The position numbers and the translations under genes are program-made. From assembly GCA_017412445.1 (NCBI GenBank), contig JAFPYA010000216.1, positions 1 through 7,589 on the forward strand: a stretch of 7,589 nucleotides of DNA. Reading direction: 5' to 3'. Under the pieces are notes generated by a model, which worked only from the letters and a program-made list of their open reading frames with translations, was not told where the DNA came from and searched no databases. This DNA is from Clostridia bacterium (GTDB lineage Bacteria; Bacillota; Clostridia; Christensenellales; Aristaeellaceae). This document shows, piece after piece, positions 6,449 to 7,589 of this stretch (positions are counted from its first letter, which is position 1; each line of letters opens with the position of its first letter).

Positions 6449-7589
6449 CTATCTTTTATCCGAAAACTCAAGTATCGCGTTCAGCAGGTCGTCTCCGAGC
6501 CGTCCTACCGGAATCACATCAACACCCAGACGTTTCTTGGCTTCGGCAAGCGTCATGTCGTCCAGAAACACCTCCTGGCCGCTTCTGAGCATGCACTCGG
6601 TTATGAGTATGGCGTCGCATTTCTCGCCCTGCATCCTGTCTACCAGATCCCGCCCCGTTATAAGCCCGGAGACGGTCACTGTTTCGCCGAAATAGCGGTT
6701 TTTGACCGCGCATACGCGCACGCTTACTCCGCTTACGGGATGCTCGTCCATGAGACGGCGCATCAGCGGCTCAATGGATTCGCCGCAGGCGATGCATATT
6801 TCTTTTACTGTCCTTCCCGGCTTTTTATATCTGGCGGGCAGGTCGTCGTAGGCTTCCTCAAACTCGGTGAACATGCGGCGGGTGAGCCCCACACCATTGT
6901 CTATCTGGGCGTAATCTTCGTAGTCCTCGTCGCTTGGCAGCGGCCGCCCTGCGATAATGTACATTTCATCGGATGGGAAGACGAAGTTTGTGCCCAGCTT
7001 GCGCTTGTATTCCTTGCGCTTTTTCTCTACTAAATCCAATAAAGCCGAAGCGCTTTGTTTGTCGAAGGTCCTTATGTCGTCAAGGCCGTCCCTGTGACCC
7101 GTAAGCCCCACTGGCACCAGCGCAAAGGACAGGCAGGCAGGCCAAAGCGAAGCAAGGTCGTCTATGCTCTTAGCCATCACCTCGCCGTCGTTTATGCCGG
7201 GGCAAACGACAGACTGGGCATGAAACTGTATGCCGCCGTCCTTAAGCTTCTTTAACTGTACCATTATATCAGAATTTGTGCGCGGACGCAACAGGTAATC
7301 GCGCACTTTTTTGTCTGTCGCGTGCACAGAAATGTATAGCGGTCCCGCGTGGCGCGCGATAATGCGATTGAGCTCATGGTCGCTGACGTTGGTGAGAGTG
7401 ACGAAGTTGCCCATCATAAGCGACAGGCGCCAGTCGTCATCCTTGACAGTCAGGCTGTCCCTCACGCCCTTTGGCAATTGATCCACAAAGCAGAAACGGC
7501 AATGATTCACGCATTCGCGGGTTTTGCCAAGCATGTCGTTTTCAAACTCGAGACCGAGCGGCTCGTATTCGTCCTTTTCAAACTCATAG
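6449..7589 (-). CDS. DUF512-type radical SAM protein, 5' end off window
   Basis: The frame is open to the window edge, 18 codons beyond the first internal ATG at 7534, and those codons (ending PLGLEFEND) continue the family pattern, so the true start is upstream of the window. The visible 379 residues begin near the radical SAM cluster motif CVNHCRFC (CX3CX2C, bases 7513-7490), followed by FVDQLPKGVR, DDDWRLSLMMGNFVTLTN and the typical core. The C-terminal DUF512 part shows YAQIDNGVGLTRRMFTEFEEA and a late LDDMTLAEAKKRLGVDVIPVG. Family members normally carry a PDZ-like domain ahead of the core, which would be off-window. The reaction is unknown; the cyanobacterial relatives are labelled putative FeS-containing oxidoreductases. 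It ends in TAG, while the other complete genes end in TGA. In many Firmicutes this gene sits beside der; here it leads into TIGR03960. Confidence 0.94.
   Translation of the reverse strand, partial: YEFEKDEYEPLGLEFENDMLGKTRECVNHCRFCFVDQLPKGVRDSLTVKDDDWRLSLMMGNFVTLTNVSDHELNRIIARHAGPLYISVHATDKKVRDYLLRPRTNSDIMVQLKKLKDGGIQFHAQSVVCPGINDGEVMAKSIDDLASLWPACLSFALVPVGLTGHRDGLDDIRTFDKQSASALLDLVEKKRKEYKRKLGTNFVFPSDEMYIIAGRPLPSDEDYEDYAQIDNGVGLTRRMFTEFEEAYDDLPARYKKPGRTVKEICIACGESIEPLMRRLMDEHPVSGVSVRVCAVKNRYFGETVTVSGLITGRDLVDRMQGEKCDAILITECMLRSGQEVFLDDMTLAEAKKRLGVDVIPVGRLGDDLLNAILEFSDKR

Noticed and set aside
5657..7033. A 458-codon open frame on the plus strand, antisense to the TIGR03960 and DUF512 genes
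   Set aside because: It is in exact codon register with both minus-strand genes (the gap between them is 15 bases), so it stays open simply because TTA, CTA and TCA codons are rare in them. Its product is His/Arg/Val/Tyr-rich and matches no family I recognise; both sense genes are clearly real.
1..7589. A hidden mobile element, CRISPR array, RNA gene or defence system
   Set aside because: Coding frames of recognised housekeeping families cover nearly the whole window, with no long gap, no direct-repeat array and no terminal inverted repeats that I could see.

Overview
The window is a piece of bacterial chromosome on which every supported gene lies on the minus strand, so it reads from right to left. 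The base composition is GC-rich by eye. Gene order and protein type point to a Firmicutes-type anaerobe, probably an uncultured or little-studied member of Clostridia: a MiaB/YlbF-family/MutS block, an RNase E/G preceded by the TIGR03960/TIGR03936 pair, and a DUF512 radical SAM protein. The assignment to Clostridia is inference; no rRNA or other phylogenetic marker is present.

Layout in transcription order: a DUF512-type radical SAM protein, 5' end off the window (7589-6449); a TIGR03960-type B12-binding-like radical SAM protein (6433-4589); its usual partner, a TIGR03936/DUF2344 protein (about 4592 or 4598 to 3921); a short RNase G/E (3916-2780); the tRNA methylthiotransferase MiaB (2767-1373); a YlbF/YmcA-family protein with a four-cysteine tail (1376-966); and the first 321 codons of MutS (964-1, running off the window). 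Gaps between genes are 15 bases or less, two junctions overlap (miaB to the YlbF-family gene by ATGA; TIGR03960 to TIGR03936 by 4 or 10 bases), and most starts have a Shine-Dalgarno sequence inside or at the end of the preceding gene. No room exists for an internal intergenic promoter or terminator, so the window looks like the middle of one long operon whose promoter and terminator lie outside.

Functionally the string is mostly RNA metabolism and Fe-S chemistry. RNase G trims or degrades RNA, MiaB makes ms2i6A37 in tRNA, and the YlbF/YmcA-family protein resembles subunits of the Bacillus Ric (Y) complex, which carries [4Fe-4S] clusters and steers RNase Y. Three of the seven genes encode radical SAM proteins, two of them without an established reaction. 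MutS is DNA mismatch repair and follows by conserved synteny. No mobile element, CRISPR array, RNA gene, phage gene or defence system is visible. The points most worth a second look are the RNase G that stops before the zinc-link cysteines, the CX2CX2CX2C tail on the YlbF-family protein, the second cysteine cluster at the end of the TIGR03960 protein, and the joining of two normally separate gene blocks at the rng-miaB junction.
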